This document shows positions 63,350-64,000 of a DNA stretch of 64,000 nt, one piece after another. The position numbers were made by a program, and so were the translations under genes. Origin of the DNA: SG-bin9 sp049323835 (GTDB taxonomy: Bacteria; Pseudomonadota; Alphaproteobacteria; Rhizobiales; Xanthobacteraceae); NCBI GenBank assembly GCA_049323835.1, contig JBMOOJ010000077.1, positions 1-64,000 on the forward strand, written 5' to 3'. The stretch's first letter is position 1; every line of letters begins with the position of its first letter. The notes under the pieces were generated by a model. It ran no database searches. It was not told the DNA's origin and was given only the letters and a program-made list of their open reading frames with translations.

Positions 63350-63898
63350 ATGTCGCCCCGTCCCGCATGCACTCGGCTTCGCTCTCCCATGTATCGGCGC
63401 TTTGCGAAGAGCCGCGAGGGCTCAGCCGCGGTTCAGTTCGCGCTCGTCGCCCCGCTCTTCTTCGCGTTGCTGTTCGCGATCATGGAAACGGCACTGGTTT
63501 TCTTTGCAGGTCAGGCGCTAGAAACCGGCGTTCACGATACTGCGCGGCTCGTCATGACCGGGCAAGCGCAGACCGCCAACATGACGCAAGCCCAGTTCAA
63601 GCAGAAAATCTGCGATCGCATCTCGTCGATGTTCACGTGCAACGATCTCTATGTCGAGGTCCAGAAGCAAACCAACTTCGCCGACTTCAGCGCCACGAAC
63701 AAGAGTGCGTGCGGCCCGCTCGGCACCGGCGGCTATGCACCATCGAACCCCGGTGACGTTGTCATGGTGCGCGCTCTGTACAAATGGCCTTTGTTCGTCA
63801 CCGGCCTTGGCTACTACATCGGCGGCACGGACGGCAGCGGCGCCAAATGCAGCAAGCGGCTGCTGGTCTCGACAGCGGTGTTCCGCAACGAGCCTTGA
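63350..63898 (+). CDS. tadE: TadE-family pseudopilin
   Basis: A 182-residue minor pilin. The N-terminal region RFAKSREGSAAVQFALVAPL with the following FFALLFAIMETALVFFAG is the TadE prepilin-like leader and membrane helix, cleaved by the CpaA-type peptidase. A C-terminal periplasmic domain has four cysteines (KICDRISSMFTCND, SACGPL, AKCSKR). AGGA stands 8 nt before ATG 63350; an ATG 13 codons later (MYRRFAKS) would give the more usual leader length. Confidence 0.9.
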   Translation: MSPRPACTRLRSPMYRRFAKSREGSAAVQFALVAPLFFALLFAIMETALVFFAGQALETGVHDTARLVMTGQAQTANMTQAQFKQKICDRISSMFTCNDLYVEVQKQTNFADFSATNKSACGPLGTGGYAPSNPGDVVMVRALYKWPLFVTGLGYYIGGTDGSGAKCSKRLLVSTAVFRNEP

Positions 63899-63903
63899 GG
63901 ATC

Positions 63904-64000
63904 ATGACCAAATCACGTCTTCTCACCGCATGGCGCGGAACCCGACAGGCCGCGTTTCAGCTGCGTGACGATACGCGCGGCCTCTCTGCGGTCGAGTTCG
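63904..64000 (+). CDS. Second TadE/TadG-type pseudopilin (N-terminal part only)
   Basis: Starts 5 bp after tadE and runs off the right edge after 32 codons. The visible chain ends DDTRGLSAVEF, the R-G-x-x-A-V-E-F leader junction typical of TadE/TadG pseudopilins, before the hydrophobic helix would begin. Whether it is a TadE paralogue or TadG cannot be told from this part. Confidence 0.75.
   Translation, partial: MTKSRLLTAWRGTRQAAFQLRDDTRGLSAVEF

Overview
High-GC alphaproteobacterial chromosome, best read as a member of the Bradyrhizobiaceae/Nitrobacteraceae (Bradyrhizobium, Afipia, Rhodopseudomonas, Nitrobacter group). The reasons are the PhyR-NepR-EcfG general stress response, the zapA-6S RNA-5-FCL order, a complete cpa/tad pilus cluster, a cysNC fusion, and dense families of GC-rich intergenic palindromes. 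No rRNA, tRNA, CRISPR array, intact insertion sequence or prophage is visible.

Layout. 1-4.7 kb (minus strand): end of a TAT-exported phosphoesterase, then yebC, ruvC, a LysE-type exporter, ruvA, a small membrane protein and ruvB. 4.9-6.6 kb: a cytosolic chemoreceptor. 6.8-9.5 kb (minus): DUF4164, zapA, a probable 6S RNA, 5-formyl-THF cyclo-ligase and a YmdB-type phosphodiesterase. 9.8-19.9 kb (plus): tkt, gap, pgk, fba, a ThiE-like gene, a Sel1-repeat protein and an inositol monophosphatase, broken by one minus-strand ComEC-like metallo-beta-lactamase gene. 19.9-21.4 kb: 1.5 kb with no convincing gene, made of palindromic repeats and a promoter-preceded, strongly structured element of about 600 bp. 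21.4-24 kb: 3-hydroxybutyrate dehydrogenase, a patatin and a CAP-domain lipoprotein.

24.2-35.8 kb is a complete sulfate assimilation locus: cysG, DUF2849, cysI, DUF934, cysH (APS reductase type), sulfate-binding protein and cysTWA on the minus strand, with cysD and cysNC divergent on the plus strand. Malate synthase G follows. 38.3-50.5 kb is a general stress response island: phyR, nepR, ecfG, an HWE-type kinase, and several envelope or small membrane genes preceded by GGAAC-N16-CGTT promoters that I located by eye. It also holds a candidate C-rich stress sRNA and a 27-residue membrane protein gene.

50.9-53.1 kb is a translation and cold-adaptation group (DEAD-box helicase, infA, cold shock protein). 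From 53.3 kb to the right edge runs the Flp/Tad pilus cluster (tadC, tadB, cpaF, cpaE, cpaD, cpaC, cpaB, cpaA, two Flp pilins; then a CpaC-N-like protein and two TadE-type pseudopilins on the plus strand), which is cut by the window end.

The two most interesting non-coding observations are the structured element at 20451-21000 and the GsrN-like sRNA candidate at 45350-45427. Both are inferred from sequence alone.
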